A stretch of DNA of 64,000 bases from an uncultured Coriobacteriaceae bacterium. Its GTDB lineage: Bacteria > Actinomycetota > Coriobacteriia > Coriobacteriales > Atopobiaceae. Every line of letters begins with the position of its first letter. The first letter of the stretch is position 1. The position numbers and the translations under genes are program-made. Location: contig CADAUA010000001.1 of the NCBI GenBank assembly GCA_902791035.1, forward strand, positions 62,001 through 126,000, in the 5' to 3' direction. Positions 19,022 to 27,187 of the stretch are shown here, piece by piece. The notes under the pieces are model-generated. The model had not been told where the DNA came from. It did not search any database and was given only the letters and a program-made list of their open reading frames with translations.

Positions 19022-19138
19022 ATGGACGACCTTGTCCTCAAAGTCCTGCAGGCAATCTATCTGGTTGCCGCCATAGCGAAAACGATCCATGAGCTGTGGA
19101 GGGAGTATAAGCACCCAACGGATGACGCTCAAGAGTAG
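19022..19138 (+). CDS. Possible small hydrophobic peptide (38 residues)
   Basis: ATG 19022 to TAG 19136-19138 encodes a peptide with one predicted amphipathic/hydrophobic helix (LVLKVLQAIYLVAAIAKTI) and a charged tail. AAGGGA lies about ten bases upstream, a loose spacing. A TAGAAT -10-like box is at about 18950. A GCGGGGC/GCCCCGC hairpin begins directly at the stop (19139-19166). The layout resembles type I toxin or small membrane-peptide genes, but I recognise no family. It lies between two stem-core elements. Confidence 0.35.
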   Translation: MDDLVLKVLQAIYLVAAIAKTIHELWREYKHPTDDAQE

Positions 19139-19270
19139 GCGGGGCCTGGCTGGCACCAAGCCCCGCTAAACCAACCAGCGCCGCCCGCTCTCGTTAGCCC
19201 ATCGGGCACTGCCGGTGCACTTGTCATTGTACCTGAGTAGCACCGCTCGCCAGCCCGAACGGCGAAGTGT

Positions 19271-19366
19271 CACTTACAGGTGCCTGGCAATCCAGCGCCA
19301 TCTGCATTTTCGCAGGTAGATGGCTTGCCGCTCGCCTCGGCCTCTCGCGCGGGGCACCTGCAAGTG
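19271..19366. repeat. Second copy of the 96-bp stem-core-stem element
   Basis: The left arm CACTTACAGGTGCC (19271-19284) pairs with GGCACCTGCAAGTG (19353-19366), with one T/G difference, around a 68-base interior with TTTTCGCAGGTAGATGGCTT. Length and layout match the copy at 18719-18814, about 550 bp away, in the same orientation. Confidence 0.85.
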
Positions 19367-19380
19367 ACATGTCAGGTTTG

Positions 19381-19471
19381 GCGGGCTGCGGTCAGGTTTG
19401 GCCGGCTGCGGTCAGGTTTGCCCGGCTGCGGTCAGGTTTGGCCGGCTGCGGTCAGGTTTGCCCGGCTGCGG
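19381..19471. repeat. 20-bp tandem repeat, about 4.5 copies
   Basis: The unit GSCGGCTGCGGTCAGGTTTG repeats with a 20-bp period. The GTCAGGTTTGGC segment is the same sequence that flanks the right arm of the neighbouring stem-core elements, so the array may have expanded from that flank. It lies downstream of rpsA. Confidence 0.85.
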
Positions 19472-19538
19472 CTGGCTGCGGCCAGCTCCGTCCAGCCCAG
19501 CTCCGTCCAGCCCCGGTCACCCGAATCCCCCACGCAAA

Positions 19539-19569
19539 GGCGGGGCCGCGAACCAGTCGCGACCCCGCC
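19539..19569 (-). terminator. rpsA terminator
   Basis: A 12-bp GC stem (GGCGGGGYCGCG / CGCGRCCCCGCC, one mismatch) is followed in the - direction by TTTGCGTG, 50 bases after the rpsA stop. Confidence 0.7.
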
Positions 19570-19619
19570 GTCACTTGCCAGCAAGAAGCCCTTGTCACCG
19601 AATCGCTCGGCTGGCCAGG

Positions 19620-20789
19620 CTAGGCCTCGGCAGGCTCCTCGTCCTTCTTCTCGGCCTCGGGCAGAGGCTTGACCTCGACCTCGGTGCCCAGGGTCTCCGC
19701 AGCGGCCTTCATGGAGAGGCTGATGCGGCGACGGTCGAGGTCGACCTCCATGACCTTGACCTGGACCTTGTCGCCCACGGAGCAGACCTGGGACGGCTGG
19801 TCAACGTGCTGCTTGGCCATCTCGGAGATGTGCACCAGGCCCTCGACGCCGTCGCCAAGGTCGACGAAGGCACCAAAGGTCACGAGCTTGGTCACAGTGC
19901 CCTCGACGATGGAGTCGACGGGGTACTTCTTGACCAGGGTGCGCCAAGGATCCTCGGTGGTCTGCTTGAGGCCAAGGGAGATGCGCTCGCGGTTGAGGTC
20001 CACGTCGAGCACCTCGACCTCGACCTCCTGGCCCACATGCACGACCTCGGAGGGGTGGTTGACGTGGTTCCAGGAGAGCTCGGAGATGTGCACCAGGCCG
20101 TCGATGCCGCCCAGATCCACGAAGGCGCCGAAGTCGACGATCGAGGAGACGGTGCCCTTGAGGCGCATGCCCTTCTTGAGCTTGCCCAGGATGGCCTGGC
20201 GCTCGGCCTTGCGGGCCTCCTCGAGCACGACACGACGGGAGAGGACGACGTTGTTGCGGTTGCGATCCATCTCGATGACGCGGGCCTCGATGGTGGTGCC
20301 CAGATAGGCGGTGAGGTCCTTCACGCGGCGAAGGTCAACGAGCGAGGCAGGCAGGAAGCCACGAAGGCCGATGTCGAGGATGAGGCCGCCCTTGACGACC
20401 TCGATGACCTCGCCCTCCACGGTCTCGCCGGAGTTGAACTTCTCCTCCACGCGGTTCCAGGCGCGCTCGTACTCGGCGCGCTTCTTGGACAGGACCAGGC
20501 GGCCCTCCTTGTCCTCCTTCTGGAGGACAAGCGCCTCGAGCTGGTCGCCCAGGTGCACGACCTCGGACGGATCCACGTCCTTGCGGATGGACAGCTCGCG
20601 CGCGGGAATGACGCCCTCGGACTTGTAGCCGATGTCAAGGAGAACCTCGTCGTGCTCGATCTTGACGACGGTGCCCGTGACAAGGTCGCCCTCATCGAAA
20701 TCGGTGACGGTGCCGTCGATGAGGTTGTTCATCTCCTCGTTGGAAATGTCATCCAGCTCGAAGATGGACGAGTTCTGAATCTCACTCAA
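19620..20789 (-). CDS. rpsA: 30S ribosomal protein S1
   Basis: Ribosomal protein S1 (389 residues), which promotes mRNA binding to the 30S subunit. Four S1/OB-fold repeats are visible, starting near residues 35, 121, 207 and 292; the last two contain the canonical FGAFVDLG and GLVHISE motifs. A short acidic tail (EAEKKDEEPAEA) ends the protein. Four repeats instead of the six of E. coli is usual for Gram-positive actinobacteria. An AAGGGG site precedes ATG 20789. The gene is alone, between a repeat field and the pilus locus. Confidence 0.95.
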   Translation of the reverse strand: MSEIQNSSIFELDDISNEEMNNLIDGTVTDFDEGDLVTGTVVKIEHDEVLLDIGYKSEGVIPARELSIRKDVDPSEVVHLGDQLEALVLQKEDKEGRLVLSKKRAEYERAWNRVEEKFNSGETVEGEVIEVVKGGLILDIGLRGFLPASLVDLRRVKDLTAYLGTTIEARVIEMDRNRNNVVLSRRVVLEEARKAERQAILGKLKKGMRLKGTVSSIVDFGAFVDLGGIDGLVHISELSWNHVNHPSEVVHVGQEVEVEVLDVDLNRERISLGLKQTTEDPWRTLVKKYPVDSIVEGTVTKLVTFGAFVDLGDGVEGLVHISEMAKQHVDQPSQVCSVGDKVQVKVMEVDLDRRRISLSMKAAAETLGTEVEVKPLPEAEKKDEEPAEA

Positions 20790-21053
20790 AGGTGGACCCC
20801 TTCCGGAACGGGGCCCCGGTCTACATGGTCGCTGCCGGCAGATCTCAACGGGGGCGTTGGCGTCTACGTGGAAACTTGCATGCTCTCGGGGGCCGATAGA
20901 TACGTTGCATGAGCCCCATGCCCATGCGTGGTAGACGATAGCAAAATGGGCCAGTGAATTTCAAGGCCGCTCGCGGGATTCGCGGGATTTTATTGGTGCA
21001 GGTAACAGTGGATGGGGGCGGTAATTATATCGCGCGGGCTGGGCCGGCGTCAC
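20790..21053. other. rpsA upstream region, no gene seen
   Basis: This stretch should hold the rpsA promoter and leader. No confident -35/-10 pair or riboswitch was recognised. The region between rpsA and the adhesin gene has no credible open reading frame. Confidence 0.5.
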
Positions 21054-21216
21054 TGCACCCGGGATGAGGCCGCGAATGGGAAACCCCAGTTGGCCGCTGG
21101 TCATATCGCATCCCGGGTGCACCCGAGGGCCCTCCGAGGCCCGGTTCCTGCACCCGGGATGAGGCCGCGAATGAGAAACCCCAGGTGGCCGCTGGCCGCA
21201 TCGCATCCCGGGTGCA
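21054..21216. repeat. Two 68-bp inverted-repeat elements in tandem
   Basis: Each copy has 13-bp arms TGCACCCGGGATG / CATCCCGGGTGCA (21054-21066 with 21109-21121; 21149-21161 with 21204-21216) around a 42-base interior starting AGGCCGCGAATG and containing AAACCCCAG and TGGCCGCTGG. The interiors differ at about six positions while the arms are identical, so the foldable arms appear to be maintained. Confidence 0.9.
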
Positions 21217-21239
21217 GAGACCTGCGCCTGAAAACGCGG

Positions 21240-21268
21240 GTGCCGCCGAGCTGCAAGCCCGGCGGCAC
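21240..21268 (-). terminator. Terminator-like hairpin after the pilus adhesin gene
   Basis: A 9-bp stem GTGCCGCCG / CGGCGGCAC lies 20 bases after the adhesin stop and is followed in the - direction by CCCGCGTTTTC, a weak T-run. Confidence 0.5.
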
Positions 21269-21287
21269 CTGTTGAATGACTGTCGCG

Positions 21288-24200
21288 CTAGCGCCTGCGA
21301 TGACCGTAGCGACTGGCCGGTCGCGCGGCCCGCCAGCGAGCGACCGCCGCGACCGCGGCAAGCACGCCGCCAACAAGGACGAACGACCAGATGCCCGCCC
21401 CGCCTGTCTTGGGCAGCTCGTAGCCCTGCGTGGAGTTGGTCACCGTGATGATGCCAGTCTGGATGCCGTCGTTGTTGGTGTAGGAGACGGTGTAGGAACC
21501 GGCATCCTCCTCTTCCACACGGTAGTAATACTTGTTGCCATTGGGGTCGGTAGCTTCCAGGTTGTCCCAGTTGTGGGTCCAGCTGTTGCCGGCGTTCAGG
21601 GTAACGGAGTCGCCGATCTTGGTGCGGCTGCTGTCGCTCAGCTCCATGCTGCCTGCGGTGTAGTCGGTGATTCTCACATTTGCTGCATTATTAGTACCTA
21701 CTAGCTGCACGGCAACCGTCTGGTTGTCTCCCGAGAAGTACGAGGCGGGAATCGTCAGCTCGTAGCTTCCTTTAACCGTTGAGTAGGTACCCCCAAACTG
21801 GGTCCCCTTGTTATTGGAATCATCAAAGAGACCATCCGTGACGCTTCCGCCTATGTAGACGTTGAAGCTCAAGTCCCAGCCATCGACAAGGACCTTAACG
21901 GTACTGTTCTTCTTAATCACCTTGGTATCACGAGTCTCCTTGTGATCATACTGGTTGGTACCTGCACCGATGCCGACCACGTTTACGTTGCAGGAGTCAT
22001 CCGCATTTGGCTGCTGCGTGTAGCGATACAGCCCCACCTTCACGCTGGCGCCACTGGGAGCGGTCGCCGGCGTGCCGTCGGAATTGGCCCAGGTCTTCTT
22101 CACAGACACACGCGTGTATTTGTTGGGCACGTACAGGATGCCGCCGCTGTTCTTGAAGAAGGTCACGTCGGACTGCTGCAGACCGCCAATCTCATTGCCA
22201 TTGGCATCGGTCTTCTTGGCCCCGGCGCCCTGCGACTGCGCCCAGGAGGTACCTGCGTCGGTTGTCTTTCCGTTGAGCGTCGAGCTCATCCAGATGAAGT
22301 AGTGCGGCGTGGCATCCTTCTTGTAGCCTTCGGGTGCCGTGGTCTCGATCAGGCGATACAGGGTGTCGGTAGAGAGCTTGTCCTTGTCCACGCCCGCGAG
22401 GTCCCACGTGAGTTTGCCGTCGTCACCCACGGCCTCGTTCGAGCTCACCGTGGCCCAGGAGTTGTTCTCCCACTTCTCCAGCTTGAAGACCGCGCCGGGC
22501 AGGAGCTTGCGGAAGTTGTCCCCGTCCACCTTGTCCAGCTCGATCTTGGCCTTGTATGCCGTGGAGCTGGAGCTGGACTCCTTGAGTTGAGTCTCGGTCT
22601 TGCTGCTCCAGTTGCCATTGAGAGAGCAATTGTTGGTGACCTTGTTGCCGTCGACCACGGAGTTGGGAGTGATCTCGTAGTCGTACACCAGCACGCAGGC
22701 CAGGCTGTCCGGCACCTTCACGGTCATCTTGCCAGCGGAGGCGTCAAACTGCACCGAGTATCTGCTGGCGTCAATCTCGGCGCCCAGGTTGTGCTCGGCG
22801 TTGGCGTCAAAGGCATAGAGGTGCACCGACGAGAGGTCCAGCGCCGGCGAGTACTTGCCCACGTCGCTCAGCTGGTCAACCAGCGTGAGCACGTCGGAGT
22901 TCTTGTCCAGATTCCTTGCCGCGGGGTTGATGTCCACGTAGTAGCGCAGCTTGTTGACCGGTGTGCCCGTGGGGTTGCCGTTGGAGTCAAGCTGCACGGC
23001 ATTGCCGTCCTTGTCCAGCTGCACGCCGGACTTGTCCACGGTCTTGACGTCACGCCTCACCTTGGTGTGGTTGTCGTCGGAGTGGCCGTCCCACGTGACG
23101 TTGTTGGTGTAGGTCTTCTTGACGTTGGAACCATTCTGCCAGTAGGGATCGCCCTTGACGGACACCTTGTAGTGCAGGGCCACCATGGGCATGGTATCCG
23201 TGTAGTGGAAGTCAGGGATGGTAAAGGTGACCGTTGACGTGCCGTCCGGGTTGTTCACCACGCTGACCTGCGGCTTCTGGGCTCCATTGAAGCGCACGCC
23301 ATCCACGTTGGCATCTCTCCAGTTGCTGTCGTGCTCGGTGTTGTCGTTCACGTAGAAGCGCGCGTAGACCGACCCGTCAACATAGGTCATTCCCGCAGGC
23401 ATGGTGTCCACCACGGTGATGGTGCCGTCCTTGGTGGTCTCCATCAGCACGCGGTACTCAATGGTGCCCGTCTCCGCGTCGTACTTGACCGTGGCGTTGT
23501 CACTCACCCACGTGTTGTTCCCAGCCTTCGCCGACTTGTCCAGCGGCTTGGGGTTGGGGATGTCATGCGACACTTCGGAGTGATGCCCATCGATATCTCC
23601 AGCGTTCTTCGCGTTCCAGGTTGTACCGCCCTCGGCATAAGTGGCATCAACATGGGTGGGATAGTCGGTAATGGTCAGGTGGCGCCCCGTCTTGGAAAAG
23701 CCCGTAGCAGGCGTAACCTTAACATCGAACCTGCTGATCTTTGTGTTCCACGTGCTGTCGCTTGGGACTACCACGTTGCCGTCGAGGTCGTAGTAGGTGA
23801 CCACAATAGTCATGTCGTTGGTGGTCTGGGCACCGCCGTTGTTGTAGTTCTCATATGCCGTATGGTTGTAGCCACCGTAGATGTAGTAGTCGTAGTCGTT
23901 CATCTTGATCTTGAGGTGGCCCTCGTCGCCTGACTCGTGCTGGCGCAGGTAGTTCTCCAGCTCGCCGAGAAGGGCGTAGTGGGTCCCAGCACCCATGTCC
24001 TCCCCGTTGGGGCCCGTTGCGTTGTCGATGGTATCCGTGAAGGTGAAGGTAGTCATGGGGCTGTCCGGCAGGGTCACGTCCACGTCCCAGGTCAGCTTGT
24101 GGTTGCGGCCGGAGACGACGGTGTCGGACTTGTAGGTCTTGGTCACATCGGTGGTGCGGTGCTCGACGGGCACGCCAATCTCGCCAGTCGTGGAGTAGCC

Positions 24201-26510
24201 GTTGTTGCCATGCCACTCCTGAGCGGTGTTGTTCACCGTGGTGTCACCCTCAGGCGCATTAGTATAGAAGTCGATGTAGAAGACTTTGTTCTTGTGCTCA
24301 TCGGAAACATTGCTAAAGGTGTAGTCGACGACACTCTCGCCGTTGTGCGCCCAGTTCTGAATGACCGCGCCGTCCTCGCAGGTGACGATGTAGCCGCCCG
24401 AAAGCTTCAAACCATCAGGCAGGGCGTCGTACACGCGCGTTCCGTTGACGTCGGTACCGTTGGTGTTCACCTTGATGCGCCAGGAGATGAGACCCGTCTC
24501 CTTATCGTACCAACCGGTCTTCTGGATGTTCTTCTCCCAGCTCTCCTGGTTCCAAGACCAGTCGTTGTGCTTAGGTGTGATACCGCCCGCCGAGTTGGCA
24601 ATCTTGCCGACCTCAGCGCCGGAGCCAGGATTGACGTTCACCTTGTAGTGGACCTCATACTTCTCCCCAGCGTTTAGCGCGGGCAGGTTATCCACGTCGA
24701 GCCCGGGATGGTTGGCGTCTCCCGCATTCCAGTTGGGAGTGTAGCCCGTGACCTGGGTCTTGTTTCCGTTTGCATCCACCTTGTAGATGACCAAGGAGCT
24801 CTGGTCGTACGAAGGGTTCACGTTCTGGGAGTTGTCCGTCCGGATGCGGTCAGAGAACTTCACGGGGTCGCCCGTGCCCTTGGTGGTGCTCACCGTGACC
24901 ACGTAGTCAGCCGTCCGGTGGTCCTCGGAGAGCTTGCCGGTCTTCTTTGTGTGGATGTCGTACTGGGTGTCCTGCTGCTCGGGCTTCTTGATGGTGACGT
25001 CCGCCGCGGCGCCACCAAAGTGGACGCTGCCGCTGTCCTTGCCCTCGCTGAGGGTTGCCGTGCCCTGCCAGGTGGTGGAGCCCACAACCGCACCGCCACC
25101 AGCAGCGGCGGACTCGGAGAAGGTCACCGTCATCTTGCCGTCGGTCCCGATGGTGTAGGTACCGATCTCGTTGCCGGAGGGGTCAGTGATGGGGCCACTC
25201 TGCGCCTCTGCAGGACGCACGCCATCGGGCACCGTGTAGGTAAAGGTGCGGTTGTTCGGAGTCACAACGCCAGCCGGGAAGGTGTAGGCCAGGTTGACCT
25301 TGATCTTGTCGCCTTCCTTGACCTCGGTGGTGGGGACCCATGTGCCGTTCTCGAGCTTCATGACCGAGGTGCCGCTGGTGAGGTACTGGGTAAGGTCGTT
25401 GCTCGTGGCCGCAGCCTCACGACGGGGCGCCGCCAGGCTCACCCGCTTGACGCCAGAGGTCTCCTTGGGAAGAAACTCGGCGTAGGAGGAGCTGCCTGGC
25501 GTCTGGACGACGGCCGGGAGGACCTCGTCCACGGTGTTCTGAATCGGCTCGTCCGCGGTGTTGCCAGCCTCCGCTGCGGGCTCCTCTGTAGTAGCCGGCT
25601 CATCTGCGGGCTGGTCGTCCGTGGTTGCGGGCTCGTCGGTCGTCGCGGGCTGATCATCGGTTGCAGCAGGCTCGTCGGTCGTTGCGGGCTGATCATCGGT
25701 TGCAGCAGGCTCGCCGGTCGTCGCGGGTTCGGTCGCCGCGGCCGGTTCGTCGGTAGATGCGGGCTCGGCCTGCTCCGGCTCCGCGGCAGGCTCGTCAGCC
25801 GTCGCAGGCTCCTCGGCCGCGGCCGGCTCCTCCGCCGGCTCGGCCTCCGGCTCCACGTACTTCTGCACGTCCAGGCTCACGCCGGTTGAGAAGGCCAGCT
25901 TCGCCGTCCCGTCATCGGCCACCTTAACGTGCGACCAGTCCAGGTCCACGTCCACGTAGCCGTCCACGTCCTGCGCGGGGACCGCCGCGGCCTCCGCGGT
26001 CTCGGGGCTACCCAGGTTCTGAAGCACCACCTGGTCGGTGAAGGTCACGGCCAGCATGCCGTCCTTGCCCTGTGCGTCGCCCACGGCCACGAGCCCATCC
26101 TCGCTCGGCGAGTCCACGGGCCCGCCCACGTACACGCGACCGGTCAGGCCGTCGAGGTCGAGCCCGTCCGGCACGCGCATGTAGATCGTCGCTGCGTCCT
26201 GCAGGGAGTTGGCCGGCATGCGGAAGGCCAGGCGGAGCCTCAGCTGGGCGTCCTTGTCCACGGCACCCTGACCGTCGGCGCGCACCCAAGCGGCCTCGCC
26301 GGCGCCAGCCTCGCGCGCGTACATCGCGCTCTGGCGGGTGAGCATGGCGGAGAGCGTGTCCGCATGCGTAAGCGCCATGGCGCCCGAGACCAGCGCAGCG
26401 GCCGAGATCACGGCCACGAGCACGCCCAGAAGCCCCGTCACACGGTTGCGCTTGCGGGCTCGCCGGTTGGCGCCCTGCATGCGCTGTGCCTTCTCCTCTA
26501 GCCTATTCAT
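21288..26510 (-). CDS. Large LPXTG-anchored surface protein, probable pilus tip adhesin (1740 residues)
   Basis: Cell-wall-anchored adhesin at the distal end of the pilus operon. A basic N-terminus and hydrophobic segment (about 22-47) form a long signal or anchor. Residues of roughly 215-335 are a Pro/Glu/Thr-rich linker with repeats of TDEPAATDDQPAT. A long middle region contains many beta-sandwich-like segments. Near the C-terminus a SpaA/Cna-B-like domain reads 'LPGAVFKLEKW' and 'YRLIETTAPEGYK' (E-box), and a second one 'YYRVEEEDAGSYTV'. The sorting signal LPKTG at about 1699-1703 is followed by a hydrophobic helix and a basic tail. Intramolecular isopeptide bonds are likely from family knowledge. 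ATG 26510 has AAGGAG upstream. Confidence 0.88.
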   Translation of the reverse strand: MNRLEEKAQRMQGANRRARKRNRVTGLLGVLVAVISAAALVSGAMALTHADTLSAMLTRQSAMYAREAGAGEAAWVRADGQGAVDKDAQLRLRLAFRMPANSLQDAATIYMRVPDGLDLDGLTGRVYVGGPVDSPSEDGLVAVGDAQGKDGMLAVTFTDQVVLQNLGSPETAEAAAVPAQDVDGYVDVDLDWSHVKVADDGTAKLAFSTGVSLDVQKYVEPEAEPAEEPAAAEEPATADEPAAEPEQAEPASTDEPAAATEPATTGEPAATDDQPATTDEPAATDDQPATTDEPATTDDQPADEPATTEEPAAEAGNTADEPIQNTVDEVLPAVVQTPGSSSYAEFLPKETSGVKRVSLAAPRREAAATSNDLTQYLTSGTSVMKLENGTWVPTTEVKEGDKIKVNLAYTFPAGVVTPNNRTFTYTVPDGVRPAEAQSGPITDPSGNEIGTYTIGTDGKMTVTFSESAAAGGGAVVGSTTWQGTATLSEGKDSGSVHFGGAAADVTIKKPEQQDTQYDIHTKKTGKLSEDHRTADYVVTVSTTKGTGDPVKFSDRIRTDNSQNVNPSYDQSSLVIYKVDANGNKTQVTGYTPNWNAGDANHPGLDVDNLPALNAGEKYEVHYKVNVNPGSGAEVGKIANSAGGITPKHNDWSWNQESWEKNIQKTGWYDKETGLISWRIKVNTNGTDVNGTRVYDALPDGLKLSGGYIVTCEDGAVIQNWAHNGESVVDYTFSNVSDEHKNKVFYIDFYTNAPEGDTTVNNTAQEWHGNNGYSTTGEIGVPVEHRTTDVTKTYKSDTVVSGRNHKLTWDVDVTLPDSPMTTFTFTDTIDNATGPNGEDMGAGTHYALLGELENYLRQHESGDEGHLKIKMNDYDYYIYGGYNHTAYENYNNGGAQTTNDMTIVVTYYDLDGNVVVPSDSTWNTKISRFDVKVTPATGFSKTGRHLTITDYPTHVDATYAEGGTTWNAKNAGDIDGHHSEVSHDIPNPKPLDKSAKAGNNTWVSDNATVKYDAETGTIEYRVLMETTKDGTITVVDTMPAGMTYVDGSVYARFYVNDNTEHDSNWRDANVDGVRFNGAQKPQVSVVNNPDGTSTVTFTIPDFHYTDTMPMVALHYKVSVKGDPYWQNGSNVKKTYTNNVTWDGHSDDNHTKVRRDVKTVDKSGVQLDKDGNAVQLDSNGNPTGTPVNKLRYYVDINPAARNLDKNSDVLTLVDQLSDVGKYSPALDLSSVHLYAFDANAEHNLGAEIDASRYSVQFDASAGKMTVKVPDSLACVLVYDYEITPNSVVDGNKVTNNCSLNGNWSSKTETQLKESSSSSTAYKAKIELDKVDGDNFRKLLPGAVFKLEKWENNSWATVSSNEAVGDDGKLTWDLAGVDKDKLSTDTLYRLIETTAPEGYKKDATPHYFIWMSSTLNGKTTDAGTSWAQSQGAGAKKTDANGNEIGGLQQSDVTFFKNSGGILYVPNKYTRVSVKKTWANSDGTPATAPSGASVKVGLYRYTQQPNADDSCNVNVVGIGAGTNQYDHKETRDTKVIKKNSTVKVLVDGWDLSFNVYIGGSVTDGLFDDSNNKGTQFGGTYSTVKGSYELTIPASYFSGDNQTVAVQLVGTNNAANVRITDYTAGSMELSDSSRTKIGDSVTLNAGNSWTHNWDNLEATDPNGNKYYYRVEEEDAGSYTVSYTNNDGIQTGIITVTNSTQGYELPKTGGAGIWSFVLVGGVLAAVAAVARWRAARPASRYGHRRR

Positions 26511-26593
26511 CGCAGCTCCTTACGTTTCCCTGCGAGTGAGTTCCACCAAACCCTCTCTGTGCCGGCCCGCCGGCCCTTCGGCCGCGGCCGCCG

Positions 26594-27187
26594 CTAAGAG
26601 ACCTTGGTGCAACCCGCCCAGGTCTTGTTTCCCAGCTCGTCCTCGTAGTACATAAGCAGGTCAAAGTCGTCGTCAAAGTCCGCCTTGGTCCTGCCCGCGC
26701 TCACCACCACGTACTCCTGGCTCGCTCCTGTCATGCCCGTGAGGGTCACGTGCTCGCCGCCCGCAAGCTCGCCGATGCGCTCCCAGGCGCCATCCCCTTG
26801 GTATGTCGAGCCGGCCACGAGCACCTTGCCCTCGTCGCCGTCGGCGCGCGCCACCCGCGTGGGCACGAGCGCCGCGTCGCTCCCCTCCGCCGCCACCGGC
26901 ACGTCCAGCCCGATGGTCGCAACCTGCAGGCGCGCGACCACGTCCACGCCCCTAAGCTCCAGCACCGGCAGCGCAGCCACGTCGAGCCCGGCCGCGGCCG
27001 CCGTCACCGGCACCCGCTCGTCCAGCTCGCCCAGGATCTGGGAGCAGAGCTCGCCGCTCCGACCCTCGGCCGCACGGACGCCCGCCGCCTGCCACGCAAA
27101 GACGGCCACGGCCGCGGCCACCAAGGCCACGCCCACGACCACGAACGCCCTGCCGGACGTCTTTCTCTTTGCGTGCGCACCCGTCAC
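26594..27187 (-). CDS. Sortase-fold protein lacking catalytic residues (putative pseudosortase)
   Basis: Membrane-anchored protein of 197 residues with a transmembrane segment at about 13-31. 'GVDVVARLQVATIGLDVPV' resembles the start of a sortase barrel, and 'KVLVAGSTYQGDGAWERIGELAGGEHVTL' matches the sortase region 'VxIAGHxY..G..F..L..L..GD.V', with Ser127 where the catalytic His belongs. At the expected catalytic-Cys strand the sequence is DLLMYYEDELGNK (usually DLTLFTCTYGG), and the following Arg is absent; only a late Cys193 remains. It overlaps the minor pilin stop by 4 bp, so it belongs to the pilus operon. A non-enzymatic assembly or anchoring role is inference. Confidence 0.6.
   Translation of the reverse strand: MTGAHAKRKTSGRAFVVVGVALVAAAVAVFAWQAAGVRAAEGRSGELCSQILGELDERVPVTAAAAGLDVAALPVLELRGVDVVARLQVATIGLDVPVAAEGSDAALVPTRVARADGDEGKVLVAGSTYQGDGAWERIGELAGGEHVTLTGMTGASQEYVVVSAGRTKADFDDDFDLLMYYEDELGNKTWAGCTKVS

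Noticed and set aside
17018-19471. Retron, IS200/IS605-type element or OMEGA RNA locus
   Set aside because: The hairpins invite this idea, but no reverse transcriptase, Y1 transposase, TnpB or IscB gene is present anywhere in the window.
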